Positions 51,016 through 60,494 of a DNA stretch of 64,000 nt are shown in pieces. The stretch is from an uncultured Lachnospiraceae bacterium. GTDB lineage: Bacteria; Bacillota; Clostridia; Lachnospirales; Lachnospiraceae. The notes below the pieces were generated by a model. That model worked only from the letters and a program-made list of their open reading frames with translations, was not told the DNA's origin and searched no databases. How positions within the stretch are numbered: the first letter of the stretch is position 1; every line of letters begins with the position of its first letter. Both the position numbers and the translations under genes were made by a program. Location: contig CACWQH010000001.1 in the NCBI GenBank assembly GCA_902762955.1, positions 43,483-107,482 of the forward strand, given 5' to 3'.

Positions 51016-51627
51016 CTATTTTGATATATAGCTTCCATTCTTGTTAACAGAAACTGAAACAATCTTACTATTTGTACTAGCCTTCAAGAATTCATATCGA
51101 CCAAAGCCAAGCACACATTCTCCTTTTTTATTGAAGGCGATGACATAAGAATCTGCACTTTTATCATTTCCGTCGATATCATAATAGTTAATCTTAACAT
51201 ATGAAGATAAACATACTCCCTTACCAGAGCTCTCATTTAAAGAACTGATATATGCATCACTTGTAGGTAAGCTTACATAAGTATATTCGCCTGTAGCATT
51301 TTTTTCACATATACATTTCTGAAGATAATACTTTCTTCCATCCTTGTAAATTCTAAGACCTATGGAGTATTTTCCTTCATCAACATCAATGACGCCATTA
51401 CTATTTTTATCTACGCCATTATTCTTAGATAAACTTATTACCTCAGTAAGTGCATTTTCGAAAGAGCTGGCTGCTTCCTTAGCCTTTGCACTATGCATAA
51501 TTGTTATAGTAACAAACGAGGCAACCGTCATAATAAGTATTATGGCTAAAACAATGATTAACTCTGTTAAAGAAAAACCACTATTATCTTTAATGCTTTT
51601 TTTAATTCTCTCTTTAATTTCAACCAT
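51016..51627 (-). CDS. Minor prepilin
   Basis: A 203-residue prepilin with leader ending NSG, cleavage before Phe 18 (GFSLTE), Glu at +5 and helix LIIVLAIILIMTVASFVTIT. The mature globular region includes a Cys pair (YLQKCICEK) and an acidic calcium-like loop (DKNSNGVIDVDEG), reminiscent of EF-hand-like sites in some pseudopilins. ATG at 51627 with GGTGG at 5 nt. It starts 11 bases after the PilX-like gene stop. Confidence 0.88.
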   Translation of the reverse strand: MVEIKERIKKSIKDNSGFSLTELIIVLAIILIMTVASFVTITIMHSAKAKEAASSFENALTEVISLSKNNGVDKNSNGVIDVDEGKYSIGLRIYKDGRKYYLQKCICEKNATGEYTYVSLPTSDAYISSLNESSGKGVCLSSYVKINYYDIDGNDKSADSYVIAFNKKGECVLGFGRYEFLKASTNSKIVSVSVNKNGSYISK

Positions 51628-51638
51628 CAGCACCACCC

Positions 51639-54600
51639 CTATTCTACGTTCTTCATCCAGTTGTTAAATCTTACAACATCTGAATAGTCAATAGTGTCAA
51701 TAGTCTTTGCATCAGTATCTTCTATTTCTTCGATAATCTCTGATCCTTCATATCCTTTGAAGAGCTTAAGGAATTCCTGGCAATCATTATCACCTGATAA
51801 CTGGCATTCTCTAAGTACTGCTCTACAAATCTCAGCACTCGCATTGATAGTCTGCATATGATTTGAAATGTATATCTTACCACCGGATACTATCAAGCCC
51901 TCAAAGCCAGTAACATTTTCACCAAATATTACATCACCCTTTGTCAATATAATTCCCTTAACAACTCCTGTTTCATCTACAATTACGTTTTCATTAGAAG
52001 CGGTAACATAATATCCTGACGAAAGATCAAGCTTTCTTACAGAATTAATCTTATCAAAGTTAAGGTACTTATTGATAGGTGTAATTGAAGCCTCGCTAAA
52101 CTTACCTGTTGTATCAGTTACAAGGTCATCAATATAAGTCTTTTCAAGTGAATCGGAGTCAGCAAAATGTCCTAAATTCCACTTCACATAATTATACTCT
52201 TTCTCAAGTCCATCTGAATAATCAGTTGCATCTGGACTTGTGGCTGTTACGTTGTAAGCTGTAGAAAACAATGATGAAAGATCTGCTGTATCCTTTACAG
52301 CTATATTGAATTCTGCACCTTCCTTTGTAGTTATTGCACCACTTGAATACATTACAGAATCAGACTTCGGTAATATAATATCACCTGCATCAAATCCATC
52401 ATAATCTGTTATATCAGTAAGATAATCCTTTATTACGCTGTTAGGATCATTTAACTCTGCAACATAATCCTCGATAAAGCTTGCTGCATATGCTTCTGCT
52501 GATGGATACTTTGCAACAAAGTTATCACAATAAGTAGCACCAAGTGTACTTACTGCAACAGGATTTCTTCCACTTGAATAATAGCCCGCACTACCACTTG
52601 CTATATATCTGTAAGCTCTTTCAAAATCATAATAGTAATATTTCTTTCCTGATACTTCCTGCATAATACAAGGTATAGCATATTTATCATTTGCATCTAC
52701 AAATCTTGCTGCCGGGAAGTACTCTTCAAACAAATCACTTCCTCTTAAAGCAGGATGTAAGTCTGCATCATATGCTCTCTTACCCCAATCATCAGATAAG
52801 GCTACATTTCCGTCCATTGCAACAGCCGGTGTAGGAATACCTGTATACTGGATTGGTATATATGCGACCTGATTTGACTTAAATGATAAACTTTCACCTG
52901 TCTTATAATCTCTTATAAATACAGTATCTACAGTTCCGTTAGAATTTGTAATTTTATTTGCAGGATTAAACTCAATAGTCTGTACATTTGTCAATGTATT
53001 TCCCGCTGAATCAGTTACTGTATCATCATCTTCTGCTACATCCACTTTCTTAGAAAGCTCGATATATGAACGTCCTGCAAGATAAATAGAAGTAACATCC
53101 TTGAAGTCTAATGTAGACTTCTCACCATTTACTATAATTGCACTACTGTTATAATGTCCTCTGTTTTCAGTTGAAAGAACAGGATTACCATTTGAATCGG
53201 TAACAAGACTATTATTATTGTACTGAAGGAATTCTCTCTGGAAATTCTCCAAATCAACAGTAGGTACAAAGGTTCTTTTATCCTTTGAAGTACTATCGCC
53301 ATATCCATAGTACTTACCACGAAGCTTAAATGTAGAACCAACTGAATTAATTTCAGTATCGTCTCTTACGTACATATTTGCACGGATATCAGCCTTTGAG
53401 CCGTTGTAAGAATATACAACATTTCCGTTATCATCTTTTTTGTCAGTAGGTACCTTTGCACTGTAACCACCGAGTATAAAGTTATCCGCCCAAACCTCAG
53501 CTTCCGAAACGGCCATTCCACTCTTACCATATATGGAAAGGAAACCATTGTCCATAACAGATACAGAACCCGGTACTATAACAATATCGGCAAGAATAGA
53601 TACTTTTGAACCATCTATAAACAAGCCCGAGTACATACTTCTTTTATTTACGCCGTCAAAATACTGTCTACTGTTTATATCACTTTCACCATTAGTAATA
53701 TTCATAATGGTAGATACTTGATTATAGTATGTATTATTTACAGTATTATTATTGTCATAGACTCTTGATGTAACACTTCCGTGCTGATAACTGATTTCAA
53801 CTTTTTCACCGGATTCAGCATCAGTATATTCATTTTTAAACACCTGATCCTCATCCTTTGGAGTTGTCTCAGTGTCACCACTGTAAGTTTTATAAGTACT
53901 CTTGTTATAATCCTTATTATAATAATCAGCTGCAGCATAGATATTTCCTGCTATAGTTACAGGCATCGTAGAATCTATTTCAACACCCATATCTGCCACA
54001 AGTGAGAAATCAAATATATTAGGACTTCCTCCACTTGTTGAATTGAATAATACCGTAAAATCAGGATTACCGATTTCTATGTCGGTTGAAATTGTCTGTG
54101 TATACTCACCAACAGCCTTTTTATATTGTACTGTTCTTGTAAGTGTTACATTTTTTATTGTTATAAGTTCTGTCTTACCATTTGCATCCTTTTTCTCTAC
54201 AACATCAAGTCTGGTCGGATCAAGATGAATATTCGGATCAGAAATGTATTTGCTCAAGGATGCAGCAATATTTGCTTTTTGGAAATATGCATTGGAACTG
54301 ACATTTTCCATAAATTTATCTTTGAACATCTTTTCTGCTTCTTCATCAGACCTCTTCAGATATGTCTGGGTTGCAAGATCAAAATATACCATATTTTCTA
54401 CAGTGTAAACATATGCATCCTGCATGTTCTTAAGTGTTTCAGAACCTACACCTGCATATACTTCATTCATCGCCTGCTCAACATAATAGAAGTTATCTCT
54501 TGCATTTACATCCTGCATTCTGAGTCTGTAAGCATATCCTGCTGCTGTAAGCAAAGCTCCGACAATTATACCTATAAATGCCATAGAAACAACAACCATT

Positions 54601-54656
54601 ATGGTACTGGAGCCGTTATTTTTTAGTTTTTTAAATAAGTTTCTTATCTTTTTCAA
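51639..54656 (-). CDS. Very large PilX-like pilus assembly protein
   Basis: A 1005-residue protein. The N-terminus resembles the PilX N-terminal region: basic residues, then NNGSSTIMVVVSMAFIGIIV and a helix. A Gly precedes the hydrophobic stretch, but no Glu is at +5 and no Phe at +1, so peptidase processing is uncertain. The 950-residue exterior part is rich in Asn, Tyr, Asp and Val, with repeated beta segments (DADSGEKVEISYQHGSVTSR-like, NRGHYNSSAIIVNGEKSTLD) and a passage typical of polymer-like filler folds (INSVGSTFKLRGKYYGYGD). Typical PilX is about 200 residues. The TTG start at 54656 directly follows the upstream stop and has GGGGG at 8 nt, so it is translationally coupled. Confidence 0.82.
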   Translation of the reverse strand: MKKIRNLFKKLKNNGSSTIMVVVSMAFIGIIVGALLTAAGYAYRLRMQDVNARDNFYYVEQAMNEVYAGVGSETLKNMQDAYVYTVENMVYFDLATQTYLKRSDEEAEKMFKDKFMENVSSNAYFQKANIAASLSKYISDPNIHLDPTRLDVVEKKDANGKTELITIKNVTLTRTVQYKKAVGEYTQTISTDIEIGNPDFTVLFNSTSGGSPNIFDFSLVADMGVEIDSTMPVTIAGNIYAAADYYNKDYNKSTYKTYSGDTETTPKDEDQVFKNEYTDAESGEKVEISYQHGSVTSRVYDNNNTVNNTYYNQVSTIMNITNGESDINSRQYFDGVNKRSMYSGLFIDGSKVSILADIVIVPGSVSVMDNGFLSIYGKSGMAVSEAEVWADNFILGGYSAKVPTDKKDDNGNVVYSYNGSKADIRANMYVRDDTEINSVGSTFKLRGKYYGYGDSTSKDKRTFVPTVDLENFQREFLQYNNNSLVTDSNGNPVLSTENRGHYNSSAIIVNGEKSTLDFKDVTSIYLAGRSYIELSKKVDVAEDDDTVTDSAGNTLTNVQTIEFNPANKITNSNGTVDTVFIRDYKTGESLSFKSNQVAYIPIQYTGIPTPAVAMDGNVALSDDWGKRAYDADLHPALRGSDLFEEYFPAARFVDANDKYAIPCIMQEVSGKKYYYYDFERAYRYIASGSAGYYSSGRNPVAVSTLGATYCDNFVAKYPSAEAYAASFIEDYVAELNDPNSVIKDYLTDITDYDGFDAGDIILPKSDSVMYSSGAITTKEGAEFNIAVKDTADLSSLFSTAYNVTATSPDATDYSDGLEKEYNYVKWNLGHFADSDSLEKTYIDDLVTDTTGKFSEASITPINKYLNFDKINSVRKLDLSSGYYVTASNENVIVDETGVVKGIILTKGDVIFGENVTGFEGLIVSGGKIYISNHMQTINASAEICRAVLRECQLSGDNDCQEFLKLFKGYEGSEIIEEIEDTDAKTIDTIDYSDVVRFNNWMKNVE

Positions 54657-56141
54657 CTAATTTTCCCCCTTTGCTCCTGTAAACGTAACCGCGTTGCTTC
54701 CCGCCTCATCATCAACCGGCGTCAATATAACATTTATAGTATATAATCTGCTCTGGAATCTCTCATCTTCAGATAAATACTTTAATCCCGTATATGCCCT
54801 TCTGGAAGATGATGATTTTTTTGCTTTTACATCGGTAAATTTATCATTGATAACCGCTGTATCAAAATTTGATTTGTCAATATTAGTATAAATATTAGAA
54901 GTCACCGGTTCTCCTTCAGTTTCCTCTGTTCCGTCATCTTTTTTACCTTTATAGCTATTTAAACTACATAAATGAATTGTTACCGGAGTAACCGTATCAC
55001 TCTTAGTATAGAACTTGTATAAAGTTTCTCCTGTAGAATTACTGGAGACATTTACACCTGATGTCTCCATCATCTGATCCTTATATGGTTTGTATAGATA
55101 GATTTTTGCACCCTCCACATAATTATCAACCATAAAATATTCATCTTCTGAATAAAAAACATAGCTTGAATCAGACTCAGCAGCATATGGCTGGTACTCA
55201 ATATATGTAGCCGGGCATTCATCCATATAAAACTTTTGTGAATAAACATTGTAACTTAAAGTTTTATCTAAAACACTATTGTAATAGTAAACATCTACAC
55301 TTACAACATAATAATCTTTGCCTGTTGAAGCATCATTTTCCTGATTAATATAAACCTTTGTAAGCTTGATGTTTTCTTTTAAGCTGTAATTCTGGTTGAT
55401 TACACTATCGTTTGCAGTATGTCCCAGTGCCTGTGCCCACGCTTCAGGGTTGGTCTCTCTTAAGTTTTCCATAGCAAGTGAGAAAAACGCTTTTTGCACC
55501 TGAGAATCAAAGTTTGACACAGTACCCGGTACTATAGCCACCTTTGAACTATCCATATCCTGCATATTTCCAAGATTTACATCATTTGGATTTTTAACCA
55601 AGTCAGTAGTATCGCAAACCACACCGGAAATATAGCCACTTTCATCATATTTAACCGCATGGCCCTCACTATTTAAAGTAAATCCGCTAGGTGCTGTAGC
55701 TGTGTCTGCCATCTTATAACCAAATCCTGTACCGTCTGAGCAACCCTTTAAAGCCGTATCCAAATCATCCAAGATTACAACTCTGGTATACTCCTTTTGT
55801 TCCGGACCCATCTTAACATTACTCAGAGTATACTTATATGCATGATACTTAACAGTCTTTCCTGTATCGGAGCCATCTGCTGTGTAAACTTTACATTCAA
55901 CATCTTCAGGCTTTACAGATGGTGTTCCATACTTGGTTTCAAGTTCATCCATGGAAGACTTTTGAAAGTCTTCCATAAGATATACTGCATCATCCGTAAC
56001 GTACTGCTGTTGTTTTGCCATACGAGCGGTTTTGAATGTCTGACTAATCTGAGCTACTATCGGCACTAAAAGTAACGACAATATGGCAATGGCTATGACA
56101 ATTTCAATTATAGAAAAACCCTTATTGTTTTTTCTTGCCAT
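54657..56141 (-). CDS. Large minor prepilin (PilV-like)
   Basis: A 494-residue prepilin: leader MARKNNKG, cleavage before Phe 9 (GFSIIE), Glu at +5 and helix IVIAIAILSLLLVPIVAQIS. The globular part is about 450 residues, two or three times the length of a usual minor pilin, with Tyr/Asp-rich beta segments (AESDSSYVFYSEDEYFMVDN). ATG at 56141 with GAGG; it lies 16 bases after the PilO-like gene. Position between PilO and PilX-like matches pilV in other operons. Confidence 0.88.
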   Translation of the reverse strand: MARKNNKGFSIIEIVIAIAILSLLLVPIVAQISQTFKTARMAKQQQYVTDDAVYLMEDFQKSSMDELETKYGTPSVKPEDVECKVYTADGSDTGKTVKYHAYKYTLSNVKMGPEQKEYTRVVILDDLDTALKGCSDGTGFGYKMADTATAPSGFTLNSEGHAVKYDESGYISGVVCDTTDLVKNPNDVNLGNMQDMDSSKVAIVPGTVSNFDSQVQKAFFSLAMENLRETNPEAWAQALGHTANDSVINQNYSLKENIKLTKVYINQENDASTGKDYYVVSVDVYYYNSVLDKTLSYNVYSQKFYMDECPATYIEYQPYAAESDSSYVFYSEDEYFMVDNYVEGAKIYLYKPYKDQMMETSGVNVSSNSTGETLYKFYTKSDTVTPVTIHLCSLNSYKGKKDDGTEETEGEPVTSNIYTNIDKSNFDTAVINDKFTDVKAKKSSSSRRAYTGLKYLSEDERFQSRLYTINVILTPVDDEAGSNAVTFTGAKGEN

Positions 56142-56157
56142 AAATCCTCATCCTCTC

Positions 56158-57270
56158 TTAATTAACCCTTACAGTTCCACCTTTGCTGCCCATTGTAAAT
56201 CTTGGTGATGAGCTGTCATCTCCGTCTACTTTTACATCAACAGCTATATCAGTATCATTTGATACATTGAGCTTGATACCATTCTTATCACCTGAATCTA
56301 CTCTTTCAGATGAACCAACGTAAATTCCAAAGCTTGTTGCATCATCTGATATATCTACTGTTATATCGTCACCACCAAGTGAAATTGTAGCAACCTTTTT
56401 GCCACCATTATCTTCAATCTTAACATCTACAGTTGTAACATCATTCTCACCATAAGAAATCTTTGAGCTTCCTGCTGCTACAACAATTCCGTCACCTGCA
56501 TCATTGGCTGCATTGTTAAGAGTTATCTTAACATCATTTGAGCTTGCAGTTACATTTGAAGTTGAACCTGTTGCTGCCGGTGCAGCTGCGCCGCTTCCTC
56601 CTAAGAAGATATTGCTGACACCATTTGATACATCAGTTGTAACTGTATCAGCCTGTCTGTCACCGCCCTTAACACAATATGCATTAAGAAGGATTGTACC
56701 TGAATATATATCATCAGTTGAATTATAAGAGATATTTACAGATGATACATTCATTCTATATTTATATGTCATTATATAATCCATAAGATCTTTAATTCCT
56801 TCATATGAGCCTTCATATGATATAGGAAATGCTGCTCTGTAACAATCATAAGAGCCTGTTGTGTTTGCAGCAACTTCTTCACCTGTTTCAACAACTGCAG
56901 GTGCTGCACCGCCAAGTGTATAGAAAAGTTCCTCTTTTCCAAGTCCAACAGACTGAATATCCATCTGAAGATTTCCCTGGTCCTTTTCAATACCCTTCAT
57001 AAACATTACTGATATTTCCTGATCAAGTGTTGCAGGGAAAATCTCAATCGCCTCATCAAACTTCTCATTGTATTCCTTTGTTAAAGCAATATATTCATCT
57101 CTGTGGACTTCCTGTGCCTTAAGCTCATCATATCTTGCCTGTAATGTTGAAATCTCGCTATCTAAAGTAGATTTGTCATCCATATTAGGTTTATATACAT
57201 ACATATACACTCCGCCTAAAACCACAACAGCGAGAAGTATTAAGATAATTCTGATATTATTCTGTGTCAT
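56158..57270 (-). CDS. pilO: PilO-like protein with extra C-terminal domain
   Basis: A 370-residue inner-membrane pilus alignment protein. Residues 7-26 form a membrane helix (IRIILILLAVVVLGGVYMYV), followed by a coiled coil (STLQARYDELKAQEVHRDEY) and the PilO ferredoxin-like fold to about residue 210 (YEGSYEGIKDLMDYIMTYKY, RMNVSSVNISYNST). About 150 further residues (from NDVKITLNNAANDAG to the end) form a beta-rich, Asp/Gly/Asn-rich domain not found in normal PilO (about 200 residues). ATG at 57270 lies 9 nt after GGGGG; ATG at 57276 or TTG at 57279 are alternatives. It is directly downstream of pilMN. Confidence 0.85.
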   Translation of the reverse strand: MTQNNIRIILILLAVVVLGGVYMYVYKPNMDDKSTLDSEISTLQARYDELKAQEVHRDEYIALTKEYNEKFDEAIEIFPATLDQEISVMFMKGIEKDQGNLQMDIQSVGLGKEELFYTLGGAAPAVVETGEEVAANTTGSYDCYRAAFPISYEGSYEGIKDLMDYIMTYKYRMNVSSVNISYNSTDDIYSGTILLNAYCVKGGDRQADTVTTDVSNGVSNIFLGGSGAAAPAATGSTSNVTASSNDVKITLNNAANDAGDGIVVAAGSSKISYGENDVTTVDVKIEDNGGKKVATISLGGDDITVDISDDATSFGIYVGSSERVDSGDKNGIKLNVSNDTDIAVDVKVDGDDSSSPRFTMGSKGGTVRVN

Positions 57271-57288
57271 GTTCATCAACCCCCTTTA

Positions 57289-58923
57289 CTATTCTGCTTC
57301 TTCAGTTGCTTCTTCAGTTGCTTCTTCTGATACAACACCAAGCTCATCCGCTGTTCTGGTATCAACATATATTGCAGTTGCAGTGAAATTATATGTAACT
57401 TCGCCAGAATCAGAAATTGCTTTTGAAACACTCGATACATATGCATCTGCAATACAATCAATCGTCTTAAGCTGCATAATAAAGTCTGCAACTCCATCCC
57501 AACTGGTCGATACTGCCGGTATAACTATACCATCAGCAGAGCTTGTGAAGCTTGTAATAATAACATTTGTAGGAATCTTTGATTCAAGCTGGCTTATGAA
57601 CACTCTTGCATTTTCATTTAAGCTATATGTTGTATTGTACATTGTAGCAGCATCTACATATCTTGCCTCGGCAGCATTCATCTCATTTACAACCTGCTCT
57701 ATGTCACTTATTCGTGCAATATCCTGCTCTAACTGCTCTTTCTTTGACTGGGCATCATTTTTAGCCTTAATTGACATAAATGCCATAACCGCTGCCGCAA
57801 TAACTGCTACTACAAAAACTGCTGCACAAGCAATTGTAGCACCGTTTCCACTTCCATCGCCTTTTGCCTTAGCTGCATCAAGCGGCACGAAATCCATAGG
57901 TGCAAAAGCAGCTCCAATAGGAGTAACCAGATATACAGGGTTGTAAACCTTTAAATCTATACTTGGATCAAACTTGATATTGTACAAGCTGTCCATGATT
58001 CTTGTATTTACATTTAACTGAACTTTAAAGAGACCGTCTATACCTCTTATAAGTGCTCCATCACCTGTAAGGAATACATCCTCGATAGGCTTATCAGGAT
58101 TCTTTGATGCATAGAAGTCCATTACACGTCCGATATTGTTAATCAAATATCTAAATGCACCGGTTGTTTCATTGTCATCAAAATCAACAGTTATAAGTCT
58201 GTCGTTTTGAAGAAGTGTCATAGCTGTGGTAGCATCTACGCCCTTCTCATCCATAACAACATTTACAACAGGGTTTGTACCATGAGGTACAGTTCTTTGA
58301 AGAAGGAGGTTGTCACCCTGTACTATATTAAGTACTGTTGACTCACTTCCTAACTGGATTACCATTGTGGTAGCACTTGCAGTAGTCTGAGTCTTGATAA
58401 GCTGAAGCATAGCATTACCTATGTAATCAAGAGATACTACATTGAGTCCTGCTCTTGTTCCAAGATCATAATAAGACTTAACCATCTGAGAAGGTGCTGC
58501 AACAGCAAGAACTCTCAACTGTTTGTTACCCTCTGCATCTGTAACTGTTTCAAGTACTGAGTGAGAAACCACGTAATCCTCTATATTTACAGGGAAATAC
58601 TCTGATGAGTTTGCGTTTATGATTCCTCTGATTTTATTCTCTTTTACAAACGGAATAACTACTTCTCTGTTTACAATCTTAGTAGATGATAATACAAAGA
58701 TTGCATTTCTGTTAGATATTCCTCTGGCTGCAAGCTGATCTCTTATAGCTGCAGCAATCTTATCAGGCTCCTTGATAACTCCGTCTTCGTAAGCATCCTC
58801 AGGAGTTTCAAAGATGATAACATTGTGAATGTAGGTCTGCTTCTTAGCTGAAGCAGTCAATTCAATAATTGTAATACTTTCATTTGTGATATCAATAGAT
58901 AACACCTTACCGTTTTTTGCCAT
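57289..58923 (-). CDS. PilM-PilN fusion protein
   Basis: A 544-residue fusion. Residues 1-350 are PilM, an actin/FtsA-like ATPase (SIDITNESITIIEL; VIQLGSESTVLNIVQGDNLL, DVFLTGDGALIRGIDGLF) that binds the N-terminus of PilN. A Gly/Ala linker, a membrane helix (about 375-397, ACAAVFVVAVIAAAVMAFM) and a coiled coil plus PilN-type domain follow (SIKAKNDAQSKKEQLEQDIA; FISQLESKIPTNVIITSFTS). The tail is a repeated EEATEEATEEAE. Normally pilM and pilN are separate genes; the fusion fixes their stoichiometry. ATG at 58923 with GGGAGG at 9 nt. Confidence 0.9.
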   Translation of the reverse strand: MAKNGKVLSIDITNESITIIELTASAKKQTYIHNVIIFETPEDAYEDGVIKEPDKIAAAIRDQLAARGISNRNAIFVLSSTKIVNREVVIPFVKENKIRGIINANSSEYFPVNIEDYVVSHSVLETVTDAEGNKQLRVLAVAAPSQMVKSYYDLGTRAGLNVVSLDYIGNAMLQLIKTQTTASATTMVIQLGSESTVLNIVQGDNLLLQRTVPHGTNPVVNVVMDEKGVDATTAMTLLQNDRLITVDFDDNETTGAFRYLINNIGRVMDFYASKNPDKPIEDVFLTGDGALIRGIDGLFKVQLNVNTRIMDSLYNIKFDPSIDLKVYNPVYLVTPIGAAFAPMDFVPLDAAKAKGDGSGNGATIACAAVFVVAVIAAAVMAFMSIKAKNDAQSKKEQLEQDIARISDIEQVVNEMNAAEARYVDAATMYNTTYSLNENARVFISQLESKIPTNVIITSFTSSADGIVIPAVSTSWDGVADFIMQLKTIDCIADAYVSSVSKAISDSGEVTYNFTATAIYVDTRTADELGVVSEEATEEATEEAE

Positions 58924-58959
58924 TCGTTATAGCCTCCCTCGCTAATCAGTGATTTTAAA

Positions 58960-59745
58960 TTATAAGGACTTAAAAGCCCACATACTCAGGTACCAGCTTA
59001 CAAGCTGTTCACCCCATATCATTGCTATATAAATTCCTGCTGAAAGATAAGGTCCAAAGGACATATATCTGTCAGCTTTCTTAATAGCCATCATCGTAAG
59101 ATGTATAACTGATGCCAGTACACACCCCAACAAAAATGCTAAAATATTAAGCTTCCAGCCCAATAGTAAGCCGGTTGCTGCCATGAGTTTCATATCTCCT
59201 CCTCCCATACCTCTTCCTTTGGTAATAAGAATAAGAAGAAACAAAAAACCGCTGACCGCAAAAAAACCGATTACATACTGGCTCCAATGACTTAAGTCTG
59301 TTAAAAGCCTAATCAGTCCCAAAATAAATACAAAAATATTAAATCCCACGGGTATCTCCCGTGTACGAGCATCTATGACGCTCAATGACAATAAAGCAGA
59401 AGTGCACAAACAATAAAGGATTGTTTCAATGGTAAACCCATGGCAAAGATAGATAATTATGTAAAGAATGCCATTTGCTCCTTCTACAATCGGATATTGG
59501 CAAGATATATGTGCCTTACAATATCTGCACTTTCCACCCAAAAACAAATAACTAAATAATGGAAATAAGTCATACCACGCAAGTGTATGACCGCAACTCA
59601 TACAATGCGAGCGTTTGAAGGTTATACTTTCCTTAATAGGTGTCCTAAGTATAAGGACATTAAGAAAGCTTCCTATGACTATGCCATATAGTCCAAAAAC
59701 TACAGAAAAAAGGATTTTTTCTCCAATTTCTATATCTATATTCAT
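58960..59745 (-). CDS. pilD: Prepilin leader peptidase/N-methyltransferase PilD
   Basis: A 261-residue membrane aspartyl protease that cleaves prepilin leaders and N-methylates the new end. The N-terminal cytoplasmic loop contains the zinc-type cysteines (48, 51, 73, 76: CMSCGHT, CRYCKAH). Catalytic aspartates are Asp 125 (SVIDARTREIP) and Asp 184 (GMGGGDMKLM). Eight membrane helices fit the family. ATG at 59745 with AAGGA. It should process the four or five prepilin-type proteins encoded nearby. Confidence 0.95.
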   Translation of the reverse strand: MNIDIEIGEKILFSVVFGLYGIVIGSFLNVLILRTPIKESITFKRSHCMSCGHTLAWYDLFPLFSYLFLGGKCRYCKAHISCQYPIVEGANGILYIIIYLCHGFTIETILYCLCTSALLSLSVIDARTREIPVGFNIFVFILGLIRLLTDLSHWSQYVIGFFAVSGFLFLLILITKGRGMGGGDMKLMAATGLLLGWKLNILAFLLGCVLASVIHLTMMAIKKADRYMSFGPYLSAGIYIAMIWGEQLVSWYLSMWAFKSL

Positions 59746-59795
59746 ATTCAGTTTGTCCTTTCAACGTAAGCCTCGCTTAAATAAGTATTTTTATA

Positions 59796-59836
59796 CAGCT
59801 AAATTCCACCTGGCGAATCAGGTGGAATTATAGCTG
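59796..59836 (-). terminator. 3' hairpin after the major pilin gene
   Basis: A 17-bp stem with one bulged A (CAGCTA + AATTCCACCTG with CAGGTGGAATT + TAGCTG) and a 6-nt loop. No U-run follows on the minus strand. It suits an RNA-stabilising or processing structure that raises pilin mRNA over downstream genes. Confidence 0.6.
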
Positions 59837-59852
59837 AATAATGATTTAAATC

Positions 59853-60413
59853 TTACTGATAGTACTTGCTAAGATCTGGTGCAAGCTGATAGAAGAAGGT
59901 TAAGGTGTCATCAGCAAGACCAACTACTACAGTACCACCATCTGAACATAATACATAGAAGCAAGTTGGCTTATGAGTATCATCAGCAGCCTTCTTGTAC
60001 TTAATCTTTGGAGTCTTCTCACCGATGTTCTTACCAATCTCAGTAATAGCATCAGCATTAGCAGTTGCAACACTTGAAGAACCACTTAATTCAATAGTTA
60101 CTCCACCGCCGCTTCCGCCGGTTGCAATGCCAGTAGCAACCTTAACTGCTCCACTGTACTTGATAGAATTACCATCGACATCAGCCCTAGTAGCTGAAGT
60201 ACCGGTAGTAAGAATCTCGTAAGTAGTTTCGTTTGCCATTGCAGTTTCAACAGCTGTCTTAATAGTCTTAGCTGCTGATACATCGTTTGACTTTCTTGAC
60301 TTATCAATGTATCTGATAAGTGCTGGAGCTATAGCACCTGCAAGTATAGCCATGATAGCTATAACGATGATAAGCTCAACCAATGAGAAACCTTTGTTGT
60401 TCATTTTCTTCAT
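59853..60413 (-). CDS. pilA: Major type IV pilin
   Basis: A 186-residue prepilin with leader MKKMNNKG, cleavage before Phe 9 (GFSLVE), Glu 13 at +5, and the canonical helix LIIVIAIMAILAGAIAPALI, then RYIDKSRKSNDVSAAKTIKT. The globular part has one Cys only (TCFYVLC contains two close Cys), so no classical disulphide loop. It has the shortest leader, a strong AGGAG site, its own promoter and a 3' hairpin, which all suit the most abundant subunit. ATG at 60413. Confidence 0.93.
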   Translation of the reverse strand: MKKMNNKGFSLVELIIVIAIMAILAGAIAPALIRYIDKSRKSNDVSAAKTIKTAVETAMANETTYEILTTGTSATRADVDGNSIKYSGAVKVATGIATGGSGGGVTIELSGSSSVATANADAITEIGKNIGEKTPKIKYKKAADDTHKPTCFYVLCSDGGTVVVGLADDTLTFFYQLAPDLSKYYQ

Positions 60414-60456
60414 AAATCATTCTCCTTTTCTTTTTTATTTTTAAATTATATATGAT

Positions 60457-60486
60457 ATTATATCGTCATCCTCGCCTGACGATGAA
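60457..60486 (-). promoter_or_regulatory. Candidate promoter for the major pilin gene
   Basis: Minus strand: TTCATC, 18 nt, TATAAT (perfect). The spacer contains the small inverted repeat CGTCA/TGACG. Confidence 0.5.
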
Positions 60487-60494
60487 TATCCGTT

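Noticed and set aside
57068-57946. Long plus-strand open frame (292 codons) opposite pilO and pilMN
   Set aside because: It is Ser/Ala/Thr/Val-rich, lacks a ribosome binding site, and is the complement of well-supported genes; it reflects codon bias of the other strand.
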